DNA of 10,248 nucleotides from Myxococcota bacterium (GTDB lineage Bacteria > Myxococcota_A > UBA9160 > PR03), in NCBI GenBank assembly GCA_030066475.1, contig JASJBO010000293.1, positions 1 to 10,248 on the forward strand, in the 5' to 3' direction. Shown here piece by piece: positions 1-7,525 of this stretch (positions are counted from its first letter, which is position 1; every line of letters begins with the position of its first letter). The notes beneath the pieces were generated by a model, which was not told the origin of the DNA, made no database searches, and was given only the letters and a program-made list of their open reading frames with translations. A program made the position numbers and the translations under genes.

Positions 1-933
1 GAACTCGGGGTCGAAGGGCTCCAGCTGGAGCGCCTCCCCGTAGTTGACGAACGTCCCGAACCCGGCCTGGTTGCCGTAGGGTGGGCCGAGCCACGCATTG
101 TTCAGGAAGCCGGCGGTCTCGAAGCCCGCTGCCGAGAAGCGTTCGGCGAGGGTCTCGACGTCCTCCTTCAGTGGACTCCCCAGCCCGTGGTAGAAGAACT
201 GGGCCCCGTGCTCGGGAGGATAGAGTCCTGTCATCATGGAGGTGTGCGATGGCAGGGAGTGGCTGAAGCTCGTATGGCCGTTTCGATAGAGGCGGCCGCC
301 GGAGACGAAGTCCTCGAGAGGCCGCGAGGCGTACTTCTCGACGTACTCGTAGAAGACGTCCGCGCGGAGCGAATCGATCGAAATCAGCAGCACGTTGGCA
401 GCCCTCGCCGTCGCCGGCGCCGACCCGTGGCCCGACGACCCGAAGGCGATCATGGCGATCGAGACGGCCGCGCCGGCGTAGCCCCCGACCGCCAGCTGTC
501 GGTAGCCGCCGCGCAGCATGCGGCCGAGGAGGATGGTGAGCCCCACCGCCAGCGCGAGAAACGCCAGGCCGACGAAGAGCGTGGCCGCCAGCCCCTGGGG
601 CGAGAGAACCGGCGTGTGGGGCAGCAGCGCCATGTGCACGGATCTGAGCGAGAGCAGGCCGATGGGGACCAGAACGGAGGTCACCAGGGTCGCGGCCAGC
701 GCGCGCCTACGGCGCTCCTCCTCGCCCCCGCGACGCGCCAGGGCCAGACAGGCCCCCCAGGCGACCAGACCGGCGGGCACACACACCACGGCCTGCAGGA
801 GGGCCGCCGCCGCAGCGTACGCGGCCGCCACGGCCGCGCTGGGAATGGCCACCTGCCTGAGGACGATGGCCTCGATGGCGCCGCTGGCCAGGCCGCCCAG
901 AAGCGCGATCCCCGCCGCCAGGACGAGCTGCAT
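1..933 (-). CDS. Membrane-anchored sulfatase-like hydrolase, N-terminal part (runs off left edge)
   Basis: An open frame of 311 codons runs without a stop to the window edge, so the C-terminus is missing. The ATG at 933 follows GAGGAGG (947-941) at 7 bases. Residues 1-165 are mostly hydrophobic, with about five candidate membrane segments (roughly 1-25, 33-66, 78-95, 113-137, 147-165). A soluble domain of the alkaline-phosphatase/sulfatase superfamily follows. It opens with NVLLISIDSLRAD (180-192), where D187 should be a metal ligand. The nucleophile region, SLPSHTSMMTG (226-236), matches the family's C-x-P-S-R-x-x-x-x-T-G but has Ser at the Cys position and His at the Arg position. It may therefore act as a phospho- or phosphoglycerol-transferring relative, or need a serine-type maturase, rather than be a standard formylglycine sulfatase. 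The active site probably faces outside the cytoplasm. It is divergent from the flippase gene. Family assignment is firm; substrate and reaction are unknown. Confidence 0.85.
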   Translation of the reverse strand, partial: MQLVLAAGIALLGGLASGAIEAIVLRQVAIPSAAVAAAYAAAAALLQAVVCVPAGLVAWGACLALARRGGEEERRRRALAATLVTSVLVPIGLLSLRSVHMALLPHTPVLSPQGLAATLFVGLAFLALAVGLTILLGRMLRGGYRQLAVGGYAGAAVSIAMIAFGSSGHGSAPATARAANVLLISIDSLRADVFYEYVEKYASRPLEDFVSGGRLYRNGHTSFSHSLPSHTSMMTGLYPPEHGAQFFYHGLGSPLKEDVETLAERFSAAGFETAGFLNNAWLGPPYGNQAGFGTFVNYGEALQLEPFDPEF

Positions 934-1203
934 CCGTTCGCCTCCTCTTCTCCGGGCCGACTGGCCGCCCGCGTCCCAGCAGGGCTGCGCGAGAGCTGCG
1001 TCTCGTGGTCGCCGACGCGAGCGCGCCCTCGGGAACGGGGCAGTGTGCCATTGCTGGATCGCTGGCGCGAACGATTCCGTTCGACATCCGGGGTGCACGG
1101 CCCTGCTTGCCCCGGCTGGAGTGCGCTCGCCGGGGCCGCAAGGTACGTTCCTCGTCCCTCGGCCCGACCGGCGCCCCCGCGATGGAGAGCGATCGCTTTC
1201 CCC
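934..1203. promoter_or_regulatory. Divergent intergenic gap between sulfatase-like gene and flippase
   Basis: These 270 bases separate the starts of two divergently transcribed genes, so promoters for both should lie here. I see the GAGGAGG ribosome site of the minus-strand gene but no convincing -35/-10 pair, operator repeat or small gene. Open frames crossing the gap lack recognisable protein features. Confidence 0.4.
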
Positions 1204-2520
1204 ATGAGCTTCGTCCGCAACGCCGCCTCGGTGCTCCTCACCTCGTTTGCCGCCGTCCCCATCGGGATCATCACCAGCATCGTGCTGGCCCGCTTCCTCT
1301 CGGTACCGGATCGGGGCCTCTACTCGGTCATCACGACGACGACGACGATCCTGGTGCTGATCGCACAGCTGGGCTGGCCGACGGCGCTCATCTATCGGCT
1401 GCGCCGTGCCGGGTCGACACCCGCGCACGTCGCCAGCATGGCAGCCGTCGCGGCGCTCGGGAACGCGGCCCTGGTCGTGGTCGCGTGCCTCCTGTTGCGA
1501 TCCGAGATCCTCCGGCACTTCCTGCAGGACGCGCCCGCGCTCGCGCTCTACATCGCGCTCGCGACCGTGCCGCTCCAGCTGGTGGGACTCGTCTTCTCCG
1601 GGGTCGCGCGCGGCATCGACCGCTTCTCGCTGCACAACGGCTATCAGCTGTTCCTCAGCCTCGGCCTGCTCGTCGTCATGTCGGTCGCGCTCGGGATCCT
1701 GCGCAGCGGCTTCCTCGGAGCAGTCGTCGCCCTCCTGGCGCTCCACGCGTCTGCGGCGCTGTTCGCCTTCGTCAGCGTCGCTCGGCACACGGGTCTCAGC
1801 GCTCGAATCGACTGGGCGGGGATGTGGGAGAGCCTTCGCTTCGGCGTCAAGAGCTGGATCCCCGCCCTCGCGGGCGCGTTTCACGAGCATCTCGTCGTCT
1901 TCCTGCTGGCATCCCTCCGGCAGGACGCGGCGGAGATCGCCGTCTACGCCATTGCGGCCGGTCTCTTGAGGCAGTTGCCGGTGATCTCCGCCTCGATCGG
2001 CCTGGCCCTCTACCCCAGGCTCGCGGGCGAGGGAGAGACGCGTGCCGGCGCCCTCGCGTCTCGCGTATCGCGTCACGCCTTCACGTGGGTGCTGCTCGCC
2101 GGCCTGGGGTTGGCCGTCGTGGGACCCTATCTGATCCCGCTGCTCTACGGCGAGGCGTACGAGGCCTCCGTGCTGCCCTTCCTCGTGCTGCTCCCGGGGG
2201 TCGTCCTGCGGTCGATCTACCAGGTTCTCAGTCGGTACTTCACCGCGGTGGGCCGGCAGAACGTCAACGTGGTCAGCCAGCTCCTCGCCGCCGTCCTCAA
2301 CGTCGGCTTGAACCTGGCGCTGATTCCGCGCTACGGCGTGATGGGTGCCGCCATCGCGGGACTGATCTCGTACAGCCTCCAGGCGCTGATCATCACCGTC
2401 GCCTTCAGCTCGGACTCCGGTCAGGGACTGGTCGAGACCCTGGTCTTCCAGCGCGGAGACATCGCCGACTACCGCGGGCGCATCGGTGCGCTCGCCACGC
2501 GGCTGCGCCGGTCGCGCTAG
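1204..2520 (+). CDS. Oligosaccharide flippase, Wzx/MOP superfamily
   Basis: A 438-residue integral membrane protein with many hydrophobic segments (for example about 10-30, 44-64, 82-98, 111-134, 147-165, 169-191, 243-270, 293-315, 322-338, 357-374, 379-400). Length and layout fit the 12-14-helix polysaccharide-biosynthesis/MOP flippases. Charged residues sit in short loops, as in VLARFLSVPDRGLY near the N-terminus. The C-terminal half has the family-like pattern GRQNVNVVSQLLAAVLNVGL followed by YGVMGAAIAGLISY. Such proteins move lipid-linked glycan units from the inner to the outer leaflet. The ATG at 1204 was chosen because the membrane-protein sequence starts there; upstream codons in frame are Arg/Pro-rich and antisense to the sulfatase-like gene. 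No good Shine-Dalgarno is visible: GGAG at 1184-1187 is too far away. The frame ends inside the left arm of a long palindrome. No polymerase or glycosyltransferase lies beside it. Confidence 0.85.
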   Translation: MSFVRNAASVLLTSFAAVPIGIITSIVLARFLSVPDRGLYSVITTTTTILVLIAQLGWPTALIYRLRRAGSTPAHVASMAAVAALGNAALVVVACLLLRSEILRHFLQDAPALALYIALATVPLQLVGLVFSGVARGIDRFSLHNGYQLFLSLGLLVVMSVALGILRSGFLGAVVALLALHASAALFAFVSVARHTGLSARIDWAGMWESLRFGVKSWIPALAGAFHEHLVVFLLASLRQDAAEIAVYAIAAGLLRQLPVISASIGLALYPRLAGEGETRAGALASRVSRHAFTWVLLAGLGLAVVGPYLIPLLYGEAYEASVLPFLVLLPGVVLRSIYQVLSRYFTAVGRQNVNVVSQLLAAVLNVGLNLALIPRYGVMGAAIAGLISYSLQALIITVAFSSDSGQGLVETLVFQRGDIADYRGRIGALATRLRRSR

Positions 2521-2682
2521 CAGCCCGTTGAAGAACCCGGACCGAGCCTGGCGCGCGAATTCGGCCCGAGATCAAGGCGCGAAACCGCAGCCATAGCCGC
2601 AGCTACGGCGAGGTTTCGCAACGCAGAGCTCGGGCCGAAGGCGCGTGCCAGGCGACGGGAGGGTTCTTCAACGGGCTGCCAG
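2517..2682. repeat. 166-base imperfect palindrome with 22-base terminal inverted repeats (MITE/REP-like)
   Basis: The ends 2517-2538 and 2661-2682 are inverted copies with one mismatch; the core AGCCCGTTGAAGAACCC pairs perfectly over 17 bases. Further blocks pair colinearly inward: TGGCGCGCGAATTCGGCCCGAG (2549-2570) against the reverse complement of 2629-2650, then GCGAAACC near 2579 against 2612-2619. Roughly three quarters of the 83 positions in each arm match. The centre is near 2599/2600. The flippase stop codon lies in the first four bases. No transposase is encoded, so a non-autonomous insertion or REP-type element is likely. Since it lies between convergent genes, it may also act as a bidirectional terminator, but I see no T-run after the stem on either strand. 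The remaining gap to 2779 holds only a short GC hairpin (2711-2725). Confidence 0.8.
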
Positions 2683-2779
2683 GAGCCTGCGCGGCAGAAG
2701 CCCTCTGCAAGCGCCCAGGGGGCGCGCGCAGCGAGCCGCAGGCGAGAGAACTCCATCAGCCAGACGCGGGCGAGGCCGC

Positions 2780-3943
2780 TCACCGGGGAATCACTCTGGG
2801 CCGAATCGAAGCCCTCTTGCGGCTCGATTCGAGCATCGCTTCGATCACCGCGACGTCGCGCAGGGCTTCTTCCGGCGTGCTGATCGGTGCCGCCTCGGGC
2901 ATCCGCTCCGAGCGGAGCATCGCACCGAAATGCCTCAGCGTCTGATACACGCCGCCGGCGTTCCAGGAATCGTCCGGAACGGGAAGCGTCCGGCTTCCGC
3001 TCGAGCTCTGGACGTCCACGTACTGGAGCTTGAAGCTCGCGTGGAGGGCCCCGTCGGAGCCCACGATGCTCAGATCCGGTTGCTCGATATCGGGCTCGCG
3101 CGCGCCGAAGGACAGGGCGAAGCTGCCCTCGGCTCCGCACTCGAAGGAGAGCAGGCCGTGCAGGGAATCGGCGGGGGGAAGATAGGGCTGCCGCTGACTC
3201 GCGAAGGCGGCCACCTCGTCGATCTCCCCGAGGATGCTGCGCAGCATGGCGACGAAGTGGACGCCTGCGTCCAGGAGGTGACCTCCCTGGTAGGCCGGCG
3301 CTCCGCGCCAGCCCTTCGCGGCGGATCGCTCCACCAGACCGAGATTGCGGAAATGGGCGAAGTGCGGAGTGCCGATCTCGCCCCGGTGCACGATCTCGGC
3401 CACCAGGCGGACGGAGTCCTTGAAACGCCAGTTCTCTGCGACGCACCAGCGCTGCGTCGCTCGATACCGCTCGTAGGTGTCGATCAGGGCAAGTCCGGCG
3501 TCGACGCTCGGAGCGGCGGGCTTCTCGCTCACGACGTGCTTTCCGGCTTCCAGGGCGGCGGCGACGGCGTCTGGCATGAGCGGAATCGGCAGGACCAGGT
3601 CGACGGCGTCCACATCGGGGTCTGCCAGGAGCTGCGAGAGCTCCCGGTACAGCTTCAGGTCGGTCCTGCCGAGAAGCTCGGCCGACCGCTTCAGCGAGGA
3701 CTCCGATCTGCTGCACAACGCCGTCACCTCGAACAGACCCTCCGCTTCGAGCCTTCGCAGCGCCGGGGTATGGGCGAGGTTGGCGAACCACCCGCAGCCC
3801 ACCAGGGCCAGGCGGGCCGGCCTCTGCGCAGACGGCGACTGGTTGCGGAGGCCGGGTCTCCGGAACGGCCGTTTCTCGCTCACGCGCTTCGCCAGCGAAG
3901 CCCGCGCGAGCCGTACCCGGTGTAGCCAGCGATTCACTGCCAT
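2780..3943 (-). CDS. Gfo/Idh/MocA-family NAD(P)-dependent oxidoreductase
   Basis: A 387-residue protein. A Rossmann fold begins with LALVGCGWFANLAHTPAL, with the dinucleotide glycines at 49 and 51. The family Glu-Lys-Pro motif is at 140-142 in GKHVVSEKP, and the C-terminal domain has GGHLLDAGVHF with D225 and H229, matching the usual G-G-x-x-x-D-x-x-x-H catalytic region. The family oxidises or reduces sugars, inositols and nucleotide sugars; next to a flippase and sulfotransferases, a sugar-modifying role is likely, but the substrate cannot be read. The ATG at 3943 was chosen because GGAAG lies 7 bases upstream. A longer frame starts at 4027 but adds a Gly/Arg-rich stretch. Even from 3943 there are about 43 Arg-rich residues before the Rossmann strand, more than usual; a GTG at 3883 is an alternative start. 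It converges on the flippase. Confidence 0.9.
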   Translation of the reverse strand: MAVNRWLHRVRLARASLAKRVSEKRPFRRPGLRNQSPSAQRPARLALVGCGWFANLAHTPALRRLEAEGLFEVTALCSRSESSLKRSAELLGRTDLKLYRELSQLLADPDVDAVDLVLPIPLMPDAVAAALEAGKHVVSEKPAAPSVDAGLALIDTYERYRATQRWCVAENWRFKDSVRLVAEIVHRGEIGTPHFAHFRNLGLVERSAAKGWRGAPAYQGGHLLDAGVHFVAMLRSILGEIDEVAAFASQRQPYLPPADSLHGLLSFECGAEGSFALSFGAREPDIEQPDLSIVGSDGALHASFKLQYVDVQSSSGSRTLPVPDDSWNAGGVYQTLRHFGAMLRSERMPEAAPISTPEEALRDVAVIEAMLESSRKRASIRPRVIPR

Positions 3944-4128
3944 CGGAGGTCTTCCGCCAATTTGAAGCCGGATTCGAAGCGCGCGAAGTGTATCAGAACC
4001 GGGCGAGCCGCAGTGGACCCGCGGCATCGCGACGGGGCGATGCGCACACGACTGCCGCGGCGCTTGCCGGGCTCAGCGCCTCGCGTTATTGCTCTCGGCG
4101 TGAGAGTCCGGAATCGGCGGGTTGCGGC
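3944..4128. promoter_or_regulatory. Divergent gap between oxidoreductase and sulfotransferase
   Basis: This is about 185 bases between two divergent starts. Its left part (about 3950-4000) is less GC-rich than the surroundings, as expected for promoter DNA. On the minus strand a TACACT near 3990 could be a weak -10 element, but no matching -35 is seen. Both flanking genes could start further out (4027 for the minus gene, GTG 3988 for the plus gene), which would make them overlap; I consider this less likely. Confidence 0.35.
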
Positions 4129-5088
4129 GTGAGCTCCGAGAGGACGCTCTCGGATCGCATCGTCAGCTTCGTCGAACGACTCGCCGACGCGGTAGGGGAC
4201 GAGGTGCGCCGCACCAGGCGGACCATCGTTGCGCCCGAATTGCGTCCCCGGGTCGAGAATCCGATCTTCGTGATCGGCGTGCACCGGTCCGGCACCACGC
4301 TGCTGCGCCTCATCCTCGACAGCCACTCGCGCATCGCGTGCCCGCCGGAGTCCTTCTTCCTGCTCTCGCTCTCGCGAGTGCTCGAGGACGCCAAGAGCAT
4401 GGAGGGCCTGGCGGCGATGGGATTCGATCGCAAGCACGTCGCCGGACAGCTGCGGGCTCTCGTCTCCTACTTCTTCGAGATGTACGCGAGCTCGAAGGGC
4501 AAGGTGCGCTGGGCGGACAAGACGCCCTCCTACGTCGATTGTCTCGATTTCATCGAAACGCTGTATGGCCCCGGCTGCCGGTACGTCATGATCTACCGGC
4601 ACGGCCTCGACTCGGCCAGCTCGATCGTGAAGATCAACATCCGGGACTTCGACCGTCACCTCGCGAGCTGCGGCGGCGACCGCCATGCCGCCGCCGCGCG
4701 CCACTGGGCCCATCAATGCCAGAAGATGGTGGCGTTTCAACGCGCCCATTCCGAGCGTTGCTTCGAGCTGAGGTACGAGCAGCTGGCGCGGGATCCCGAG
4801 CCCGTGCTGCGCGAGCTCTTCGCGTTCCTCGACGAGCCGTGGGAGCCCGCAGTCCTGCGGTTCCACGAGCAGACCCACGACAACTGGGTCCGCCTCCAGG
4901 ACCGTCAGGCCGGACAGTCTCGAGGCTTCAAGCCCAGCATCGGGACCTACCGGAGCCAACCCCCGGAGGTGGTGCGCCGCATGCACGAGCAGGCCGCCGC
5001 CATGCTGGAGGCTCTCGGGTACGACACGGACGAGTCCGTGCTGGCTTCAGCCTCGGAACGGAGCACGGGGGCCACGCCGGGCTGCTAG
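4129..5088 (+). CDS. PAPS-dependent sulfotransferase (Sulfotransferase_3-like)
   Basis: A 319-residue protein from a GTG start. The 5'-phosphosulfate-binding loop is FVIGVHRSGTTLLRLIL (residues 47-63, with RSGTT at 53-57). The 3'-phosphate-binding motif is IYRHGLDSASS (155-165), matching R-x-x-x-D-x-x-x-S. WADKTPSYVD (128-137) is typical of the family. The enzyme would transfer sulfate from PAPS to a carbohydrate or lipid hydroxyl in the cytoplasm. The frame stays open to a GTG at 3988, but the 47 extra residues are Ser/Arg/Ala-rich and lack family features, so I prefer GTG 4129; neither start has a strong ribosome site. Its stop overlaps that of the convergent second sulfotransferase by 4 bases (CTAG). 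The two proteins have different P-loops (VHRSGTT versus ASKSGTT), so they do not look like recent duplicates. The acceptor is unknown. Confidence 0.88.
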   Translation: MSSERTLSDRIVSFVERLADAVGDEVRRTRRTIVAPELRPRVENPIFVIGVHRSGTTLLRLILDSHSRIACPPESFFLLSLSRVLEDAKSMEGLAAMGFDRKHVAGQLRALVSYFFEMYASSKGKVRWADKTPSYVDCLDFIETLYGPGCRYVMIYRHGLDSASSIVKINIRDFDRHLASCGGDRHAAAARHWAHQCQKMVAFQRAHSERCFELRYEQLARDPEPVLRELFAFLDEPWEPAVLRFHEQTHDNWVRLQDRQAGQSRGFKPSIGTYRSQPPEVVRRMHEQAAAMLEALGYDTDESVLASASERSTGATPGC

Positions 5089-6053
5089 CCCCGGGGCGCC
5101 GCTCGGGCGGCGCGCGCGGCGGAAGCGTCGGCCTTCCCCCACGCGGACAGGTCCCGGCCCACCAGATCCTCGAGGCGCCGGATGGGCGCCTCGAAGTACG
5201 CGGTGAGAGCCTGTCGCACGTCCTGCTCCAGAGGAGGCCGGTCCGCCTGGCGCTCCCGGACCAGCTTGCGCAGATGAGGCCGCAGGAAGCGCGGGGTGAC
5301 GTGGCGCAGCCGGGCTGCGTCCGCGAGCCGTTCGAGCCGGTAGCCGCCGACCGTCGTCAACCGGCGCCGCTGCTCGTTGCGGGCGGAGGCATCCGCCAGC
5401 GGCGCGGTGGGCTCGACTCCGAGGAAGCTCCAGAGATCGCGCGTCACCCCGGCGGGGTCCTTTGCGAGATCGTCGTAGAGCACGATCCGGATCTGCGAGC
5501 ACGGAAACAGCTCGAAATAGCGCTCCAGCTGCTCTGCATAGAGACCGAGATCCAGATACAGCCGGTAGCGGGTCGTGATGCTGTTCCGGTAGAGCCCTCG
5601 GCGCCAGCGCCGCTCGCCTGCCTCGCCCGCGAAGTCCAGGCCGGCGTCGATGCTGGCGCGATTCTCACGGATGGCCTCCGCGAACGGGAGCTCCTCCACC
5701 CCTCGACTGTAGCGGTGCCACCAGTGCGAGAAGGCGCGTTCGACGGGATCGCGCAGGATCGCGATCAGGCGCGCCTCCGGCCGGACCTCCCGGATGCGCG
5801 GCGGGACATAGGGAAGGAACAGGTTGAAGACACGGGCGTCTCCGATCGCGCTCTCCCCGTTCCAGCCACTGAAGTACTTGTTCCAGTAGAACTCCAGCCC
5901 CTTCTCGTACTCGGCTTCGAAGAAGATCGGCTCCTTCGGCTCCGAGCAGTAGACATCGGGATGCTGGCGGAGATACTCGTACAGCGACGTCGTACCGCTC
6001 TTCGAGGCGCCGAGGATGAAGAAGTTCGGCCTGCCTGCCGCCCTCCCGTTCAT
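5085..6053 (-). CDS. PAPS-dependent sulfotransferase (Sulfotransfer_1-like)
   Basis: A 322-residue protein. The 5'-phosphosulfate loop FFILGASKSGTTSLYEYL (11-28) lies right at the N-terminus, followed by HPDVYCSEPKEPIFF (31-45), the conserved Lys-Glu-x-x-x-Phe region of heparan/N-sulfotransferase-like enzymes. The 3'-phosphate site is AILRDPVERAFSHW (98-111). It has no signal peptide or membrane segment, so it is cytoplasmic. The frame is open to 6287, but the ATG at 6053 starts just before the domain and overlaps the upstream sulfatase stop as ATGA (6050-6053), implying translational coupling in one operon. The C-terminus is Ala/Arg-rich and its TAG shares CTAG with the convergent sulfotransferase stop. 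It likely sulfates a glycan or lipid; the partner sulfatase may act on the same product outside the cell (inference). Confidence 0.9.
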   Translation of the reverse strand: MNGRAAGRPNFFILGASKSGTTSLYEYLRQHPDVYCSEPKEPIFFEAEYEKGLEFYWNKYFSGWNGESAIGDARVFNLFLPYVPPRIREVRPEARLIAILRDPVERAFSHWWHRYSRGVEELPFAEAIRENRASIDAGLDFAGEAGERRWRRGLYRNSITTRYRLYLDLGLYAEQLERYFELFPCSQIRIVLYDDLAKDPAGVTRDLWSFLGVEPTAPLADASARNEQRRRLTTVGGYRLERLADAARLRHVTPRFLRPHLRKLVRERQADRPPLEQDVRQALTAYFEAPIRRLEDLVGRDLSAWGKADASAARAARAAPRG

Positions 6054-7525
6054 GCGCCTCCCCGTGCGTCGGGTCGCCGCCGTCCACGCCAGAACGCCAG
6101 CGCCGGGATTGCGAGCACCAGCTCGACGCCCGCGCCGCAGCCCGACGTCGGCGGTCCACACGATGGATTCCCGACGAGCGAGCCCAGCGCGCCGGTCAGC
6201 TCCAACAGTGCCTGCGCGTGCGGCCCGGCGACCGGGAACAGGTCGTTGGCTTCCCCAGGATCGGCCGCCAGGTGGTAGAACTCCCACGAACGCGCCCCGT
6301 CTTCACAGGCCCGCCGAATCAGCTTGTAGTCCGCGTTGCGGATCGCCACGTCGTGGTTCTCGGGCAGCTCCGAGCCCGGCCTGCTCAACTTGTCGAATCG
6401 TCCGTCGACGTAGACGGTGGTGCGAAGGCCCGAGTCGGGAACGGCCAGGACCAGGGCGAAGCTCACGCCATCGAACGGCAGGTTCACGGGCAGGGTCGCC
6501 ACGTCCACGCCCACCAGGCTGGCGATCGTAGGGTACAGGTCGATCCCGTGCACGAGGGCCTCGGTCTCGCCCTGCGCGACGCCCGGACCGGCCACGATCA
6601 GCGGCACCCGGATTCCGCCCTCGTAGGTCCCGCCCTTGCCGCCGCGCAGCACGGCCCCAGGAGGCTTCTGACCGGGGGCGGTGCCGTTGTCCCCGATCAC
6701 GAAGACATAGGTGTTCGCGAGATCGACGGCCGCCAGCAGCCGCGCGATCTCGGTGTCCATCGCCTCGACCATCGCCCAGTGGACCTCGTCGACACCCGGC
6801 GCGAGGTCGCCGGCGTCGTACGTGTCCTTCACCACCTGGCGGTCGTGGAGATCTTCCGGCGGCGCCTGGAGGGGGTCGTGGGCCGCCTGAAAGGCCACCC
6901 AGGCGAACCAGGGCCCGGACTGGGCCTGGATGAAGTCGAGGGCGTCGTCCACCAGCTCCGTCGTGGCGTAGGTGGTGTGGTCGGGCTCCCAGATCGGTGC
7001 CCCCTCGACCAGCTCGATCGACTTGGACCAGAGGAAGTAGTGCGCCCCCTCGGGCTGCCACTGGTCGGAGAAGTTCCCCGTCGTTCCCCGGAACGAATCG
7101 AACCCGACCATCATCGGGGTGTAGGACCAGGCGGGGAGCGGCGGGTCCCAGGGGCGGTAGTGGCTGACGTGCCACTTGCCCAGAGCGGCCGTCGTGTAGC
7201 CCGCCGGCACGGCGTCGGGCAGCGTCAGCTCGCCGGGCAGCAGGCTCTGTTTGGCCCCTCCGACCCCGTTGCGAAACCCGTAGCGCCCGGTGAGCATCGC
7301 GGCGCGCGAGGCGCTGCACAGGGGCGACACCCAGGCGTTGCGAAACAGCAGACCCTGGTTCGCGAGGGCGTCGATCGTGGGGGTCGCCGCGATCGGGGCG
7401 GCCATCCCGTAGGCGTCCACGATGTCCACGCCCACGTCATCCAGTACCAGGACCAGGATGTTCGGCTGCGCCTCGGCGACGCCTGCAAGGCCCACGAGCA
7501 GCGAGAGGACCAGGCAAGGCTTCAT
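6050..7525 (-). CDS. Secreted Cys-type sulfatase with C-terminal sorting-like tail
   Basis: A 491-residue protein. A signal peptide (residues 1-19, probable cut after AEA) precedes the sulfatase fold. PNILVLVLDDVG carries metal ligands D29 and D30; CSASRAAMLTG (70-80) is the formylglycine signature C-x-[P/A]-x-R, with C70 the residue to be converted; ALGKWH (114-119) supplies K117 and H119; H216 follows AA; IGDNG (277-281) supplies D279 and N280; K297 lies in GGKGGTYEGG. All key catalytic positions look intact, so it should be an active arylsulfatase-like enzyme if a formylglycine-generating enzyme exists elsewhere. The C-terminus has GCGAGVEL, a short hydrophobic stretch and RGRRR, resembling tripartite sorting signals. 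The ATG at 7525 follows a G-rich stretch ending in GGGGGAA, 8 bases upstream. It is first in an operon with the sulfotransferase (ATGA overlap) and divergent from the NHL-protein gene. Confidence 0.93.
   Translation of the reverse strand: MKPCLVLSLLVGLAGVAEAQPNILVLVLDDVGVDIVDAYGMAAPIAATPTIDALANQGLLFRNAWVSPLCSASRAAMLTGRYGFRNGVGGAKQSLLPGELTLPDAVPAGYTTAALGKWHVSHYRPWDPPLPAWSYTPMMVGFDSFRGTTGNFSDQWQPEGAHYFLWSKSIELVEGAPIWEPDHTTYATTELVDDALDFIQAQSGPWFAWVAFQAAHDPLQAPPEDLHDRQVVKDTYDAGDLAPGVDEVHWAMVEAMDTEIARLLAAVDLANTYVFVIGDNGTAPGQKPPGAVLRGGKGGTYEGGIRVPLIVAGPGVAQGETEALVHGIDLYPTIASLVGVDVATLPVNLPFDGVSFALVLAVPDSGLRTTVYVDGRFDKLSRPGSELPENHDVAIRNADYKLIRRACEDGARSWEFYHLAADPGEANDLFPVAGPHAQALLELTGALGSLVGNPSCGPPTSGCGAGVELVLAIPALAFWRGRRRPDARGGA
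6053..6142 (-). other. C-terminal Cys-Gly / hydrophobic / Arg tail of the sulfatase
   Basis: Residues 462-491. C463 is followed by GAGVEL, a hydrophobic run with P474, then RGRRR (480-484) and seven trailing residues. The order Gly-Cys, transmembrane stretch, Arg cluster is that of the Myxococcota-type GC/TM/RRR and related CTERM sorting signals. The same tail occurs on the NHL protein in this window. Processing at the Cys is inference. Confidence 0.65.

Noticed and set aside
187..1203. Upstream in-frame extension of the flippase (total 777 codons)
   Set aside because: The extra part is antisense to the sulfatase-like gene and Arg/Gly/Pro-rich; membrane-protein sequence begins at the ATG at 1204.
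2711..2725. Short GC hairpin downstream of the oxidoreductase as a terminator
   Set aside because: A 6-base stem with a 3-base loop but no T-run on either strand; too weak to call.
2517..3791. A 424-codon minus frame over the palindrome and oxidoreductase
   Set aside because: A shadow of the Gfo/Idh/MocA gene in another frame; extremely Arg-rich.
4122..6278. A 718-codon plus-strand frame spanning both sulfotransferases
   Set aside because: It is out of frame with one and antisense to the other; both have intact PAPS-binding motifs in their own frames.
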